From contig URNG01000007.1 in the NCBI GenBank assembly GCA_900549295.1, positions 1-50,511 of the forward strand: a stretch of 50,511 nt of DNA, in the 5' to 3' direction. Positions 1 through 7,395 of this stretch are shown here, piece after piece. Source of the DNA: an uncultured Rhodocyclaceae bacterium. GTDB lineage: Bacteria > Pseudomonadota > Gammaproteobacteria > Burkholderiales > Rhodocyclaceae. The notes under the pieces are model-generated. The model ran no database searches. It was not told the DNA's origin and saw only the letters and a list, made by a program, of their open reading frames with translations. The position numbers were made by a program, and so were the translations under genes. Each line of letters opens with the position of its first letter. The first letter of the stretch is position 1.

Positions 1-95
<95 letters not shown>

Positions 96-114
96 TCGCT
101 CTTTACGAAACCCC

Positions 115-134
115 GGGGCGGCATTCGCCGTCCC
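115..134 (+). other. Hairpin in the tuf-rpsJ gap
   Basis: Eight bases at 115-122 can pair with 127-134 (one G-U pair) around the four-base loop ATTC. It has no clear T-run after it, so it is more likely an RNA-processing or attenuation element than a full terminator. In this 59-base gap it lies directly upstream of the rpsJ ribosome-binding region. Function is inferred from position only. Confidence 0.35.
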
Positions 135-154
135 ATTGCTCTTTGGAATGAATC

Positions 155-466
155 ATGCAAAGCCAGAAAATCCGCATCCGCCTGAAAGCCTTCGACTATC
201 GCCTGATCGATCAATCGGCCCAGGAAATCGTTGAAACCGCCAAGCGTACCGGCGCCGTCGTCCGTGGCCCGGTGCCGCTGCCGACCCGCAAGCAGCGTTT
301 CGACATCCTGCGCTCGCCACACGTCAACAAGGCTTCGCGCGATCAGTTGGAAATTCGTACCCATCTGCGCCTGATGGACATCGTCGATCCGACCGACAAA
401 ACGGTCGATGCGCTGATGAAGCTCGACCTGCCTGCTGGCGTGGACGTCGAAATCAAGTTGCAATAA
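155..466 (+). CDS. rpsJ: 30S ribosomal protein S10
   Basis: The 103-residue product matches S10 in length and sequence throughout (QKIRIRLKAFDYRLID near the start, VDVEIKLQ at the end). S10 belongs to the 30S head and, as NusE, also takes part in transcription antitermination with NusB. It is the first gene of the S10 operon. The following 110-base gap holds a candidate second promoter and RNA structures, so rpsJ may be partly uncoupled from rplC and the genes after it. Confidence 0.98.
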   Translation: MQSQKIRIRLKAFDYRLIDQSAQEIVETAKRTGAVVRGPVPLPTRKQRFDILRSPHVNKASRDQLEIRTHLRLMDIVDPTDKTVDALMKLDLPAGVDVEIKLQ

Positions 467-487
467 GCAGTACAAGGCGGATATAAT
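458..487 (+). promoter_or_regulatory. Candidate sigma70 promoter for rplC onward, -10 box in a hairpin
   Basis: TTGCAA (458-463, 4 of 6 consensus bases, overlapping the end of rpsJ), an 18-base spacer, and a perfect TATAAT (482-487). The -10 box lies in the loop of an inverted repeat formed by AAGGCG (474-479) and CGCCTT (491-496). Transcription would start near 494, giving a leader of about 83 bases to rplC. The same arrangement recurs before rplN. The boxes are seen in the sequence; activity is inferred. Confidence 0.5.
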
Positions 488-502
488 CCGCGCCTTTCGG
501 GG

Positions 503-560
503 GTGGCCGGCAACGGCTGCCCGTTTGTAGTTTTACATCGACCGGCCAATCGCAGCCGGC
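503..560 (+). promoter_or_regulatory. Structured leader of rplC (alternative hairpins or pseudoknot)
   Basis: Two local hairpins are possible: 503-509 with 514-520 around a GCAA tetraloop, and 542-546 with 555-559. The same segments can also pair crosswise: TGGCCGG (504-510) with CCGGCCA (542-548), and CGGCTGC (514-520) with GCAGCCG (552-558), seven pairs each and interleaved as in an H-type pseudoknot. The element ends a few bases before the AGGAG of rplC. Ribosomal protein operons are often autoregulated through such leaders; that role here is inferred. Confidence 0.4.
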
Positions 561-576
561 GATGAGGAGAATAACC

Positions 577-1215
577 ATGAGTCTAGGCCTTGTTGGTCGC
601 AAGGTCGGCATGACTCGCATCTTTGCCGAGGATGGTGCTTCCATCCCGGTAACGGTGCTTGACGTGTCGAACAACCGCGTGACCCAAGTCAAAACGCCGG
701 AGATCGATGGCTATGCAGCCATTCAGGTCACTTTCGGCAAGCGCCGTGCCTCGCGCGTTTCCAAACCGTTGGCGGGCCATCTCGCCAAGGCGGGTGTGGA
801 AGCCGGGCATGTGCTCAAGGAATTCCGCGTCGAAGCCAGCGAACTCGCCTCCCTGAAGGCGGGTGACACGGTCGCCGTGACCCTGTTTGCCGAAGGGCAG
901 AAAGTGGACGTCACCGGCACTTCGATCGGTAAGGGTTTCCAGGGTGGCATCAAACGCCACAACTTCTCTTCCCAGCGCGCTTCGCACGGTAACTCGATCT
1001 CGCACAATGCGCCGGGTTCCATCGGTATGGCGCAGGACCCGGGCCGAGTTTTCCCCGGCAAGCGGATGTCCGGCCACATGGGCGACGAAACGACGACCAT
1101 GCAAGGTCTGACCGTCGTGCGCGTCGATGCGGAACGTCAGCTCCTGCTGGTGAAGGGCGCTGTTCCCGGCGCCAAGGGTTCCGACGTCGTCGTGCGTCCG
1201 GCAGTCAAGGCATAA
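577..1215 (+). CDS. rplC: 50S ribosomal protein L3
   Basis: The 212-residue product is full-length L3 (MSLGLVGRKVGMTRIF at the start; GKGFQGGIKRHNF and the SIGMAQDPGRVFPGKRM loop in the middle). L3 is an early 50S assembly protein that reaches the peptidyl transferase centre. An in-frame ATG lies at 562, but AGGAG at 564-568 sits correctly before the ATG at 577 and the family starts at MSLGLVG, so 577 is chosen. The loop glutamine that is methylated in E. coli L3 is present (MAQDPG). Confidence 0.97.
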   Translation: MSLGLVGRKVGMTRIFAEDGASIPVTVLDVSNNRVTQVKTPEIDGYAAIQVTFGKRRASRVSKPLAGHLAKAGVEAGHVLKEFRVEASELASLKAGDTVAVTLFAEGQKVDVTGTSIGKGFQGGIKRHNFSSQRASHGNSISHNAPGSIGMAQDPGRVFPGKRMSGHMGDETTTMQGLTVVRVDAERQLLLVKGAVPGAKGSDVVVRPAVKA

Positions 1216-1224
1216 GGGGGCGAC

Positions 1225-1848
1225 ATGGAACTGAAGCTGATTAACGAACAAGGTCAGGAAGCGGCCAAGCTGCAGGCTTCCGACGTGCTGTTCGGGCGTG
1301 AATTCAATGAAGCCCTGGTGCACCAGATCGTCGTGGCCTATCAAGCCAACGCGCGTTCCGGCGACAGCAAGCAGAAGGATCGCTCCGAAGTCCGTCACAC
1401 CACCACCAAGCCGTGGCGTCAGAAGGGTACCGGTCGTGCCCGTTCCGGCTCGAACGGTTCGCCGCTGTGGCGCGGAGGCGGTCGGATCTTCCCGAACTCG
1501 CCCGAGCAAAACTATTCCCAGAAGGTCAACAAGAAGATGTTCCGCGCCGGCATGGCCGCGATCCTCTCCGAGCTGGCCCGTCAGGATCGCCTGCTGGTGG
1601 TCGACGATCTGGTGATCGATGCGCCGAAGACCAAGCAGTTCACCGCCAAGCTCAAGGGTATGGGCCTCGAGGGCAACCTCCTGGTGATTACCGACGAGCT
1701 GACGGAAAACCTGTATCTGTCGTCGCGCAACCTGCCCAACGTTCTCGTGCTCGAAGCGCAGGAGGCCGATCCGGTTTCCCTGATCCGCTTCGCCAAGGTG
1801 CTGGTCACCAAGAACGCCGTGGCCAAGTTTGAGGAGATGTGGGGATGA
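1225..1848 (+). CDS. rplD: 50S ribosomal protein L4
   Basis: This is full-length L4 (207 aa), with the basic exit-tunnel loop (RQKGTGRARSGSNGSPLWRGG) at about residues 65-90. L4 binds 23S rRNA and lines the polypeptide exit tunnel; in E. coli it also represses its own S10 operon. Whether that control exists here cannot be seen. The stop codon overlaps the rplW start by four bases (ATGA, 1845-1848), which suggests translational coupling. Confidence 0.97.
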   Translation: MELKLINEQGQEAAKLQASDVLFGREFNEALVHQIVVAYQANARSGDSKQKDRSEVRHTTTKPWRQKGTGRARSGSNGSPLWRGGGRIFPNSPEQNYSQKVNKKMFRAGMAAILSELARQDRLLVVDDLVIDAPKTKQFTAKLKGMGLEGNLLVITDELTENLYLSSRNLPNVLVLEAQEADPVSLIRFAKVLVTKNAVAKFEEMWG

Positions 1849-2147
1849 ACCAGGAACGTCTGATGCAGGTGCTCTTGGCACCGCAAATCTCCGAAAAGGC
1901 CACCTACGTTGCCGAGAAGCGCAACCAAGTGATCTTCCGCGTCGCCTCTGACGCCACCAAGCCGGAAATCAAGGCCGCCGTCGAACTGCTGTTCAAGGTG
2001 GAAGTGGATTCCGTGCAAGTGGCCAACGTCAAGGGCAAGGTCAAGCGTTTCCGTGGCGCCACGGGCCGCCGCAAAGGCTGGAAGAAAGCCTTCGTCGGTC
2101 TCAAGGCCGGCCAGGAAATCAATTTCGTTGAAGGAGGGAACGCTTAA
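1845..2147 (+). CDS. rplW: 50S ribosomal protein L23
   Basis: The 100-residue product is L23, which sits at the tunnel exit and is the docking site for trigger factor and SRP. A GTG at 1839 would add two residues, but the ATG at 1845, preceded by GAGGAG and overlapping the rplD stop, gives the usual start (MNQERLMQVLLAPQISEKAT). The C-terminal part carries the conserved KRFRGATGRRKGWKKA segment. Its TAA shares a base with the rplB start (TAATG at 2145-2149). Confidence 0.96.
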   Translation: MNQERLMQVLLAPQISEKATYVAEKRNQVIFRVASDATKPEIKAAVELLFKVEVDSVQVANVKGKVKRFRGATGRRKGWKKAFVGLKAGQEINFVEGGNA

Positions 2148-2974
2148 TGGCCCTCATTAAAGTCAAGCCGACCTCCCCCGGTCGCCGCGCTGTCGTTCAG
2201 GTCTCCAAGGCCGGTCTGCACAAGGGCAAGCCCTTTGCGCCGCTGGTCGAGAGCAAGTCGAAGAATGCGGGTCGCAACAACAATGGCCGCATTACCGTGC
2301 GCCATCAGGGCGGCGGTCACAAGCAGTCTTATCGCGTGATCGACTTCAAGCGCGACAAGGATGGCATTCCGGGCAAGGTCGAGCGGATCGAATACGATCC
2401 CAACCGCACCGCCCACATCGCTCTGGTCTGCTACGCCGATGGCGAGCGCCGCTACATCATCGCCAACAAGGGCATGGTGGTCGGCCAGCAGGTCATGAGC
2501 GGTTCGGAAGCGCCGATCAAGTCGGGCAACACCCTGCCGCTGCGTAACATTCCGGTGGGTACCACGATCTGCTGTATCGAGATGATTCCGGGCAAGGGCG
2601 CGCAGATCGCGCGTTCGGCCGGCGCCTCGGTGCAGCTCCTGGCCCGCGAAGGCTCTTACGCCCAGTTGCGTCTGCGCTCCGGCGAAGTGCGCCGCATTCA
2701 CGTCGAATGCCGCGCCACCGTCGGTGAAGTCGGCAACGAAGAAAACAGCCTGCGCAAGATCGGCAAGGCCGGTGCTCAGCGCTGGCGTGGCATCCGCCCG
2801 ACCGTCCGCGGCACGGCGATGAACCCGATCGATCACCCGCACGGTGGTGGCGAAGGCAAAACCGGGGAAGGCCGCGTGCCGGTCAACCCGTGGGGCCAGC
2901 CGACCAAGGGGTATCGCACTCGCAGCAACAAGCGCACGGACAACATGATTGTCCAGCGTCGTCATAAGCGTTAA
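2147..2974 (+). CDS. rplB: 50S ribosomal protein L2
   Basis: Full-length L2 (275 aa), with an N-terminal OB-fold, an SH3-like domain and the conserved GTAMNPIDHPHGGGEGK stretch near residue 225 that includes the functionally important histidine. L2 is needed for subunit association and peptidyl transferase activity. It is coupled to rplW by a one-base overlap. No anomalies. Confidence 0.98.
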   Translation: MALIKVKPTSPGRRAVVQVSKAGLHKGKPFAPLVESKSKNAGRNNNGRITVRHQGGGHKQSYRVIDFKRDKDGIPGKVERIEYDPNRTAHIALVCYADGERRYIIANKGMVVGQQVMSGSEAPIKSGNTLPLRNIPVGTTICCIEMIPGKGAQIARSAGASVQLLAREGSYAQLRLRSGEVRRIHVECRATVGEVGNEENSLRKIGKAGAQRWRGIRPTVRGTAMNPIDHPHGGGEGKTGEGRVPVNPWGQPTKGYRTRSNKRTDNMIVQRRHKR

Positions 2975-2984
2975 GGGGTAGGCA

Positions 2985-3260
2985 ATGGGACGTTCTCTCA
3001 AAAAGGGCCCGTTTGTGGATGCACATCTGCTCGACAAAGTCGATGCAGTGCGTGCGACCAAAGACAAGCGCCCGATCAAGACCTGGTCGCGTCGTTCGAC
3101 GATCCTCCCCGAGTTCATCGGTCTGACGATTGCGGTTCATAACGGTAAGCAGCATATCCCGGTGTTCGTCACCGAGAATATGGTCGGCCACAAGCTCGGC
3201 GAGTTCTCGCTGACCCGGACGTTCAAGGGTCACACTGCCGGCAAGAAAGCCAAGAAGTAA
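2985..3260 (+). CDS. rpsS: 30S ribosomal protein S19
   Basis: The 91-residue product is S19 (MGRSLKKGPFVDAHLLDKV; KTWSRRSTILPEFIG). S19 forms a complex with S13 in the 30S head near the A-site tRNA. It follows rplB after a 10-base gap containing a GGGG-rich ribosome-binding region. Length and sequence are ordinary. Confidence 0.98.
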   Translation: MGRSLKKGPFVDAHLLDKVDAVRATKDKRPIKTWSRRSTILPEFIGLTIAVHNGKQHIPVFVTENMVGHKLGEFSLTRTFKGHTAGKKAKK

Positions 3261-3269
3261 GGAGCTGAC

Positions 3270-3599
3270 ATGGAAACTCGTGCAAGTCTGCGAGGCGTAC
3301 GCCTCTCGGCGCAAAAAGGCCGCCTGGTGGCGGATCTGGTGCGCGGCAAGCCGGTTGCTCAGGCGCTCAACATTCTGGCTTTCTGCCCCAAGAAGGGGGC
3401 CGGTATCGTCAAGAAAGTGCTTGAGTCGGCAATCGCCAACGCGGAACACAATGATGCAGCCGATATCGACGAACTGAAGGTCACGACCATCTACGTCGAA
3501 AAAGGCATGGTGCTCAAGCGCTTCACGGCGCGCGCCAAGGGTCGGGGCAATCGGATCAGCAAGCCGACCTGCCACATCTATCTGACCGTTGGTAACTAA
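3270..3599 (+). CDS. rplV: 50S ribosomal protein L22
   Basis: L22 (109 aa; METRASLRGVRLSAQKGRLVADLVRGK). It binds several 23S rRNA domains, and its beta-hairpin (about residues 80-98, RFTARAKGRGNRISKPTC) forms part of the exit-tunnel constriction. That hairpin is intact, with none of the deletions known from macrolide-resistant mutants. Preceded by AAGGAG. Confidence 0.98.
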   Translation: METRASLRGVRLSAQKGRLVADLVRGKPVAQALNILAFCPKKGAGIVKKVLESAIANAEHNDAADIDELKVTTIYVEKGMVLKRFTARAKGRGNRISKPTCHIYLTVGN

Positions 3600-3608
3600 G
3601 GAAGAGCC

Positions 3609-4391
3609 ATGGGACAGAAAATTCATCCGGCCGGATTCCGACTGGCCGTCACCAAAAACTGGAATTCCCGTTGGTTCGCCAACAGCAAGGAATTCCCGGG
3701 CATGCTGAAGGAAGACGTCAAGGTGCGCGAGTACCTGAAGCGTAAGCTCGCCCACGCCTCCGTCGGTCGCGTCCTGATCGAGCGCCCGGCCAAGAATGCC
3801 CGCGTCACCGTTTTCTCGGCGCGTCCGGGTGTGGTCATCGGCAAGAAGGGCGAGGACATCGAACAGCTGCGTACCGATCTGCAGCGCATCATGGGCGTGC
3901 CCGTGCATGTGTCGATCGAGGAAATCCGCAAGCCGGAAACCGACGCGCAGTTGATCGCCGATTCGATCACCCAGCAGCTCGAAAAGCGTATCGCTTTCCG
4001 TCGCGCCATGAAGCGCGCGATGCAAAACGCCATGCGCCTGGGTGCTCAGGGTATCAAGGTGATGAGTGCCGGTCGTCTGAACGGTGCTGAAATCGCCCGC
4101 AGCGAGTGGTATCGCGAAGGCCGTGTGCCGCTGCATACGCTGCGCGCCGACATCGACTACGCGACCTCCGAGGCGCTGACCACCTACGGCATCATCGGTG
4201 TCAAGGTGTGGGTGTACAAGGGCGAAATGCTGAATCGTAACGAGCAGCCCGCAGTCGAGGAAGTGACTGACGATCGCCGTTCGCGCCGCGCGCCGGGCAA
4301 GCCGGAAGGCGACAAGCCGCGTAGCCGCACGGTGAAGAAGGCCGATGCAGGCGATGCGCCGGCCAAGCGTGTAAGAAAGGCAGGTGCTTAA
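3609..4391 (+). CDS. rpsC: 30S ribosomal protein S3
   Basis: S3 (260 aa), with the KH-2 domain motif VVIGKKGEDIEQLR at about residues 76-90. It forms part of the mRNA entry channel and helicase activity of the 30S subunit. It is longer than the roughly 233-residue E. coli protein because of a basic, low-complexity tail (about residues 215-260, rich in R, K, A and P), as often seen in Betaproteobacteria. rplP starts one base after its stop. Confidence 0.97.
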   Translation: MGQKIHPAGFRLAVTKNWNSRWFANSKEFPGMLKEDVKVREYLKRKLAHASVGRVLIERPAKNARVTVFSARPGVVIGKKGEDIEQLRTDLQRIMGVPVHVSIEEIRKPETDAQLIADSITQQLEKRIAFRRAMKRAMQNAMRLGAQGIKVMSAGRLNGAEIARSEWYREGRVPLHTLRADIDYATSEALTTYGIIGVKVWVYKGEMLNRNEQPAVEEVTDDRRSRRAPGKPEGDKPRSRTVKKADAGDAPAKRVRKAGA

Positions 4392-4392
4392 C

Positions 4393-4806
4393 ATGTTGCA
4401 ACCGAAACGTCGCAAGTTCCGCAAGGAACACAAAGGGCGTAACGAAGGTCTGGCAACCCGTGGCGCCGACGTCTCCTTCGGCGAATGGGGCCTCAAGGCC
4501 ACCGGTCGCGGCCGTCTGACGGCCCGCCAGATCGAAGCCGCGCGTCGCGCCATGACCCGCCACATCAAGCGGGGCGGCCGGATCTGGATTCGCATCTTCC
4601 CGGACAAGCCGATTTCGCGTAAGCCGGCTGAAGTCCGGATGGGTAACGGCAAGGGTAATCCGGAATACTGGGTCGCCGAGATCCAGCCGGGCAAGGTCCT
4701 CTATGAAATGGACGGCGTCAACGAAACCCTGGCCCGCGAAGCATTCGCGCTGGCCGCGGCCAAGCTGCCGATTTCGACCACCTTCGTGACGCGTCATCTG
4801 GGGTAA
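4393..4806 (+). CDS. rplP: 50S ribosomal protein L16
   Basis: L16 (137 aa) begins at the ATG at 4393 (MLQPKRRKFRKEHKGRN). A GTG at 4384 in the same frame would add three residues and overlap rpsC; it is disfavoured because the family starts at MLQPKR. L16 helps position tRNA in the A site. The conserved arginine hydroxylated by YcfD in some bacteria lies in the segment MGNGKGNPEYWVAE. Confidence 0.96.
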   Translation: MLQPKRRKFRKEHKGRNEGLATRGADVSFGEWGLKATGRGRLTARQIEAARRAMTRHIKRGGRIWIRIFPDKPISRKPAEVRMGNGKGNPEYWVAEIQPGKVLYEMDGVNETLAREAFALAAAKLPISTTFVTRHLG

Positions 4807-4808
4807 TC

Positions 4809-5003
4809 ATGAAAGCAAGTGAACTGAGAACCAAGAGCGTGGACGAGCTCAAGAAGGAACTGCTGGAGTTGCTCAAGGCACAGTTTGGTCTGCGTATGCA
4901 AATCGCGACCCAGCAGTTGTCCAACACCAGCCAAATGTCCAAGGTGCGCCGTGACATCGCGCGGGTTCGTACCCTCATTCGTGAAAAGGCGGTGCAGCAA
5001 TGA
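4809..5003 (+). CDS. rpmC: 50S ribosomal protein L29
   Basis: The 64-residue, mostly helical protein matches L29 (MKASELRTKSVDELKKELLE; VRRDIARVRTLI). It lies near the tunnel exit next to L23. Its stop overlaps the rpsQ start by four bases (5000-5003, ATGA), which suggests coupled translation. Confidence 0.97.
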   Translation: MKASELRTKSVDELKKELLELLKAQFGLRMQIATQQLSNTSQMSKVRRDIARVRTLIREKAVQQ

Positions 5004-5266
5004 GCGAAACCAATAGCATCAAGCGGACGCTGAGCGGCCGCGTTGTCAGCGACAAGATGGAAAAGACCGTCACCGTCCTGATCGAGCGCAAAGTGAAGCA
5101 CCCGGTCTATGGCAAGGTGATGGTTCGTTCCAAGAAGTATTCGGCCCATAACGAAGGTAATCTGGCAAAAGCCGGTGACCTGGTGGAAATCATCGAAACC
5201 CGTCCGGTTTCGAAGACCAAAGCCTGGGCTGTGACCAAGGTGCTGGAAAAGGCAATCGTCGTTTAA
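5000..5266 (+). CDS. rpsQ: 30S ribosomal protein S17
   Basis: S17 (88 aa), an OB-fold primary 16S rRNA-binding protein (TLSGRVVSDKMEKTVTVLIER; VKHPVYGK). It is the last gene of the S10 operon. The 143-base gap after it holds a hairpin with a T-run and a candidate promoter, marking the boundary with the spc operon. Confidence 0.98.
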   Translation: MSETNSIKRTLSGRVVSDKMEKTVTVLIERKVKHPVYGKVMVRSKKYSAHNEGNLAKAGDLVEIIETRPVSKTKAWAVTKVLEKAIVV

Positions 5267-5279
5267 TTTTTCCAGGTAC

Positions 5280-5309
5280 TTGCGCAGTCAGCAAAGAAGC
5301 CGGTATAAT
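5280..5309 (+). promoter_or_regulatory. Candidate spc-operon promoter, -10 box in the terminator loop
   Basis: TTGCGC (5280-5285, 3 of 6 consensus bases), an 18-base spacer and a perfect TATAAT (5304-5309). The TATAAT is exactly the six-base loop of the hairpin at 5293-5320. Transcription would start near 5316 and give a leader of about 94 bases to rplN. The elements are visible; promoter activity is inferred. Confidence 0.5.
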
Positions 5310-5323
5310 CCGGCTTCTTTTTT
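5293..5323 (+). terminator. Intrinsic terminator-like hairpin after rpsQ
   Basis: A perfect 11-bp stem (AAAGAAGCCGG at 5293-5303 with CCGGCTTCTTT at 5310-5320), the loop TATAAT, and six Ts at 5318-5323. It has all the features of a rho-independent terminator between rpsQ and rplN. It may only partly stop transcription, since spc genes are usually also read from the S10 promoter. Confidence 0.65.
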
Positions 5324-5354
5324 GCAGGGGCGTCTGTCCTGGCAAAATTCGTTC

Positions 5355-5389
5355 GACCCTTCGGGGTTCCAAGACTGACCGCGCAGCGG
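5355..5389 (+). promoter_or_regulatory. Hairpins in the rplN leader
   Basis: A 5-bp stem (5355-5359 with 5364-5368) capped by the very stable UUCG tetraloop, followed by a small 4-bp hairpin (CCGC 5379-5382 with GCGG 5386-5389). Both would lie in the leader RNA made from the promoter at 5280-5309. They may serve mRNA stability or feedback control; no function can be shown from sequence. Confidence 0.3.
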
Positions 5390-5409
5390 ATTAAGTTGGA
5401 GTTATTTCA

Positions 5410-5778
5410 ATGATTCAGATGCAAACGACGCTGGACGTCGCCGACAACACCGGCGCCCGTTCAGTGATGTGTATCAAGGTGCTTGGCGGTTCCAAGCGCC
5501 GTTACGCAAGTATTGGCGACATCATCAAGGTCAGCATCAAGGATGCTGCGCCGCGTGGCCGCGTCAAGAAGGGCGATGTGTATAACGCCGTGGTGGTGCG
5601 TACCGCCAAGGGTGTGCGCCGTCCGGACGGTTCGCTGGTGCGTTTCGATGGTAACGCCGCAGTGTTGCTCAACAACAAGCTGGAGCCGATCGGCACCCGC
5701 ATCTTCGGGCCGGTGACGCGTGAGTTGCGTACCGAGCGTTTCATGAAGATCGTGTCCCTCGCGCCGGAAGTGCTGTAA
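5410..5778 (+). CDS. rplN: 50S ribosomal protein L14
   Basis: Full-length L14 (122 aa; MIQMQTTLDVADNTGARSVMCIKVLGG). It forms an inter-subunit bridge with helix 44 of 16S rRNA and is the binding partner of the silencing factor RsfS. It is the first gene of the spc operon and is preceded by its own candidate promoter and leader. Confidence 0.98.
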   Translation: MIQMQTTLDVADNTGARSVMCIKVLGGSKRRYASIGDIIKVSIKDAAPRGRVKKGDVYNAVVVRTAKGVRRPDGSLVRFDGNAAVLLNNKLEPIGTRIFGPVTRELRTERFMKIVSLAPEVL

Positions 5779-5788
5779 GGAGAGCGCG

Positions 5789-6106
5789 ATGGAAAAAATG
5801 ATTAAGGGTGACGAAGTCATCGTCATTACCGGCAAGGACAAGGGGCGTCGCGGCATCGTGCTGGCTCGCGTCGATGCCGAACACGTCCTGGTTGAAGGCG
5901 TCAATCGTGTCAAGAAGCACGTCAAGCCGAACCCGATGAAGGGTGTGCAGGGTGGTATTGTCGATAAGGACATGCCTGTTCATATCTCCAACGTTGCGCT
6001 GTTCAATCCGGCAACCAAGAAGGCCGACCGCGTCGGCATCAAGGTGCTCGAGGATGGTCGCAAGGTTCGCGTGTTCAAGTCGAACGGCGAACTGGTGAGT
6101 GCATAA
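5789..6106 (+). CDS. rplX: 50S ribosomal protein L24
   Basis: L24 (105 aa) with the N-terminal KOW motif (IKGDEVIVITGKDKGRRG, about residues 5-22). It is one of the two proteins that initiate 50S assembly. An AGGAG-type site precedes the ATG at 5789. Ordinary length. Confidence 0.97.
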   Translation: MEKMIKGDEVIVITGKDKGRRGIVLARVDAEHVLVEGVNRVKKHVKPNPMKGVQGGIVDKDMPVHISNVALFNPATKKADRVGIKVLEDGRKVRVFKSNGELVSA

Positions 6107-6115
6107 GGGGTCGTC

Positions 6116-6655
6116 ATGGCACGTTTGCAACAGTTTTACAAAGACACGGTCGTGGCCGATCTGGTCAAGCAGTTCGGCTACAAGTCCGTGATGGAAGTGC
6201 CGCGCATCACCAAGATCACCCTCAACATGGGTGTGGGTGAAGCCGTGGCCGACAAGAAGGTGCTCGAAAACGCCGTCGGCGACATGCAGAAGATCGCAGG
6301 CCAGAAGCCGGTGACCACCAAGGCGCGTACGTCGATCGCGGGTTTCAAGATCCGTGACGGCTATCCGATCGGCTGCATGGTGACCCTGCGCGGCCCGCGC
6401 ATGTTCGAGTTTCTGGATCGTCTGGTGACCATCGCCCTGCCGCGTGTCCGCGATTTCCGCGGGGTGGCGGGCAAGGGTTTCGACGGCCAGGGTAACTACA
6501 ACATGGGTGTCAAGGAGCAGATCATTTTCCCGGAAATCGAGTACGACAAGATCGACGCGCTGCGCGGGATGAATATCAGCATTACGACGACCGCGAAGAC
6601 CGACGCAGAAGCCAAGGCTCTGCTCGCCGCGTTCAAGTTCCCGTTCAAGAATTGA
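6116..6655 (+). CDS. rplE: 50S ribosomal protein L5
   Basis: L5 (179 aa; KITLNMGVGEA; FRGVAGKGFDGQGNYNMGV), a 5S rRNA-binding protein of the central protuberance that contacts S13 in the 30S head. In E. coli the rplE start region is the binding site for the repressor S8; no such structure was tested here. Complete and unremarkable. Confidence 0.98.
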   Translation: MARLQQFYKDTVVADLVKQFGYKSVMEVPRITKITLNMGVGEAVADKKVLENAVGDMQKIAGQKPVTTKARTSIAGFKIRDGYPIGCMVTLRGPRMFEFLDRLVTIALPRVRDFRGVAGKGFDGQGNYNMGVKEQIIFPEIEYDKIDALRGMNISITTTAKTDAEAKALLAAFKFPFKN

Positions 6656-6662
6656 GGCAATC

Positions 6663-6968
6663 ATGGCAAAACTTGCTCTGATCAACCGTGAAGAGAAGCG
6701 TCGCAAGCTGGTGGCCAAGTTCGCGCAAAAGCGCGCCGCCCTGGAAGCGATCATCAACAACGTGAGCCTGTCCGACGAAGAGCGCTTCGAAGCGCGTCTG
6801 AAGTTGCAGGCCCTGCCGCGCAATGCAAGTCCGTCGCGCTTGCGTAACCGCTGCCAGCTGACTGGCCGGCCGCGTGGCGTGTTCCGTAAGTTTGGTCTGT
6901 GCCGCCACAAGATCCGCGAGCTTGCCTTCAATGGCGAGATTCCGGGCGTGGTCAAGGCCAGCTGGTAA
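6663..6968 (+). CDS. rpsN: 30S ribosomal protein S14 (zinc-independent form)
   Basis: S14 (101 aa), the long form without the CXXC pairs of zinc-binding S14 (QLTGRPRGVFRKFGLCRHKIRELA near the C-terminus). It is a late-assembling 30S head protein. It lies in the standard position between rplE and rpsH. Confidence 0.97.
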   Translation: MAKLALINREEKRRKLVAKFAQKRAALEAIINNVSLSDEERFEARLKLQALPRNASPSRLRNRCQLTGRPRGVFRKFGLCRHKIRELAFNGEIPGVVKASW

Positions 6969-6984
6969 GAAGGGGAGATACAGA

Positions 6985-7383
6985 ATGGCTATGTGCGATC
7001 CGATCGCGGACATGCTGACCCGCATCCGCAACGCGCAGCTCGCCGAAAAGGCGTCTGTGTCCATGCCCTCGTCCAAGCTCAAGGTGGCGATTGCCGCCGT
7101 GCTGAAGGACGAAGGTTACGTCGAAGATTTTGCCGTGCGTCAGTCCGAAGGTAACAAGACCAACCTGGACATCGCGCTCAAGTACTACGCTGGCCGTCCG
7201 GTCATCGAGCGTATCGAGCGCGTTTCCAAGCCGGGCTTGCGTATCTACAAGGGCGTCGAAGACATCCCGACCGTGATGAACGGCCTGGGCGTGGCTATCG
7301 TCTCCACGCCGAAGGGCGTGATGACCGACCGCAAGGCGCGCGCTTCCCGTGTCGGGGGCGAAGTCCTCTGCATCGTGGCATAA
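6985..7383 (+). CDS. rpsH: 30S ribosomal protein S8
   Basis: S8 (132 aa), starting at the ATG at 6985 (MAMCDPIADMLTRIRNAQ) after AGGGGAG. The open frame extends upstream into rpsN, but those codons are not S8-like. S8 binds the central domain of 16S rRNA and in E. coli represses the spc operon. The C-terminal VGGEVLCIVA is conserved. Confidence 0.97.
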   Translation: MAMCDPIADMLTRIRNAQLAEKASVSMPSSKLKVAIAAVLKDEGYVEDFAVRQSEGNKTNLDIALKYYAGRPVIERIERVSKPGLRIYKGVEDIPTVMNGLGVAIVSTPKGVMTDRKARASRVGGEVLCIVA

Positions 7384-7395
7384 GGAGCGAAAGAC

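Noticed and set aside
583..1881. 432-residue minus-strand open frame over rplC and rplD
   Set aside because: It is antisense to two certain ribosomal protein genes. Long antisense frames are expected in GC-rich DNA.
2883..4694. 603-residue minus-strand open frame over rplB to rplP
   Set aside because: Antisense to certain ribosomal genes, with no recognisable domain.
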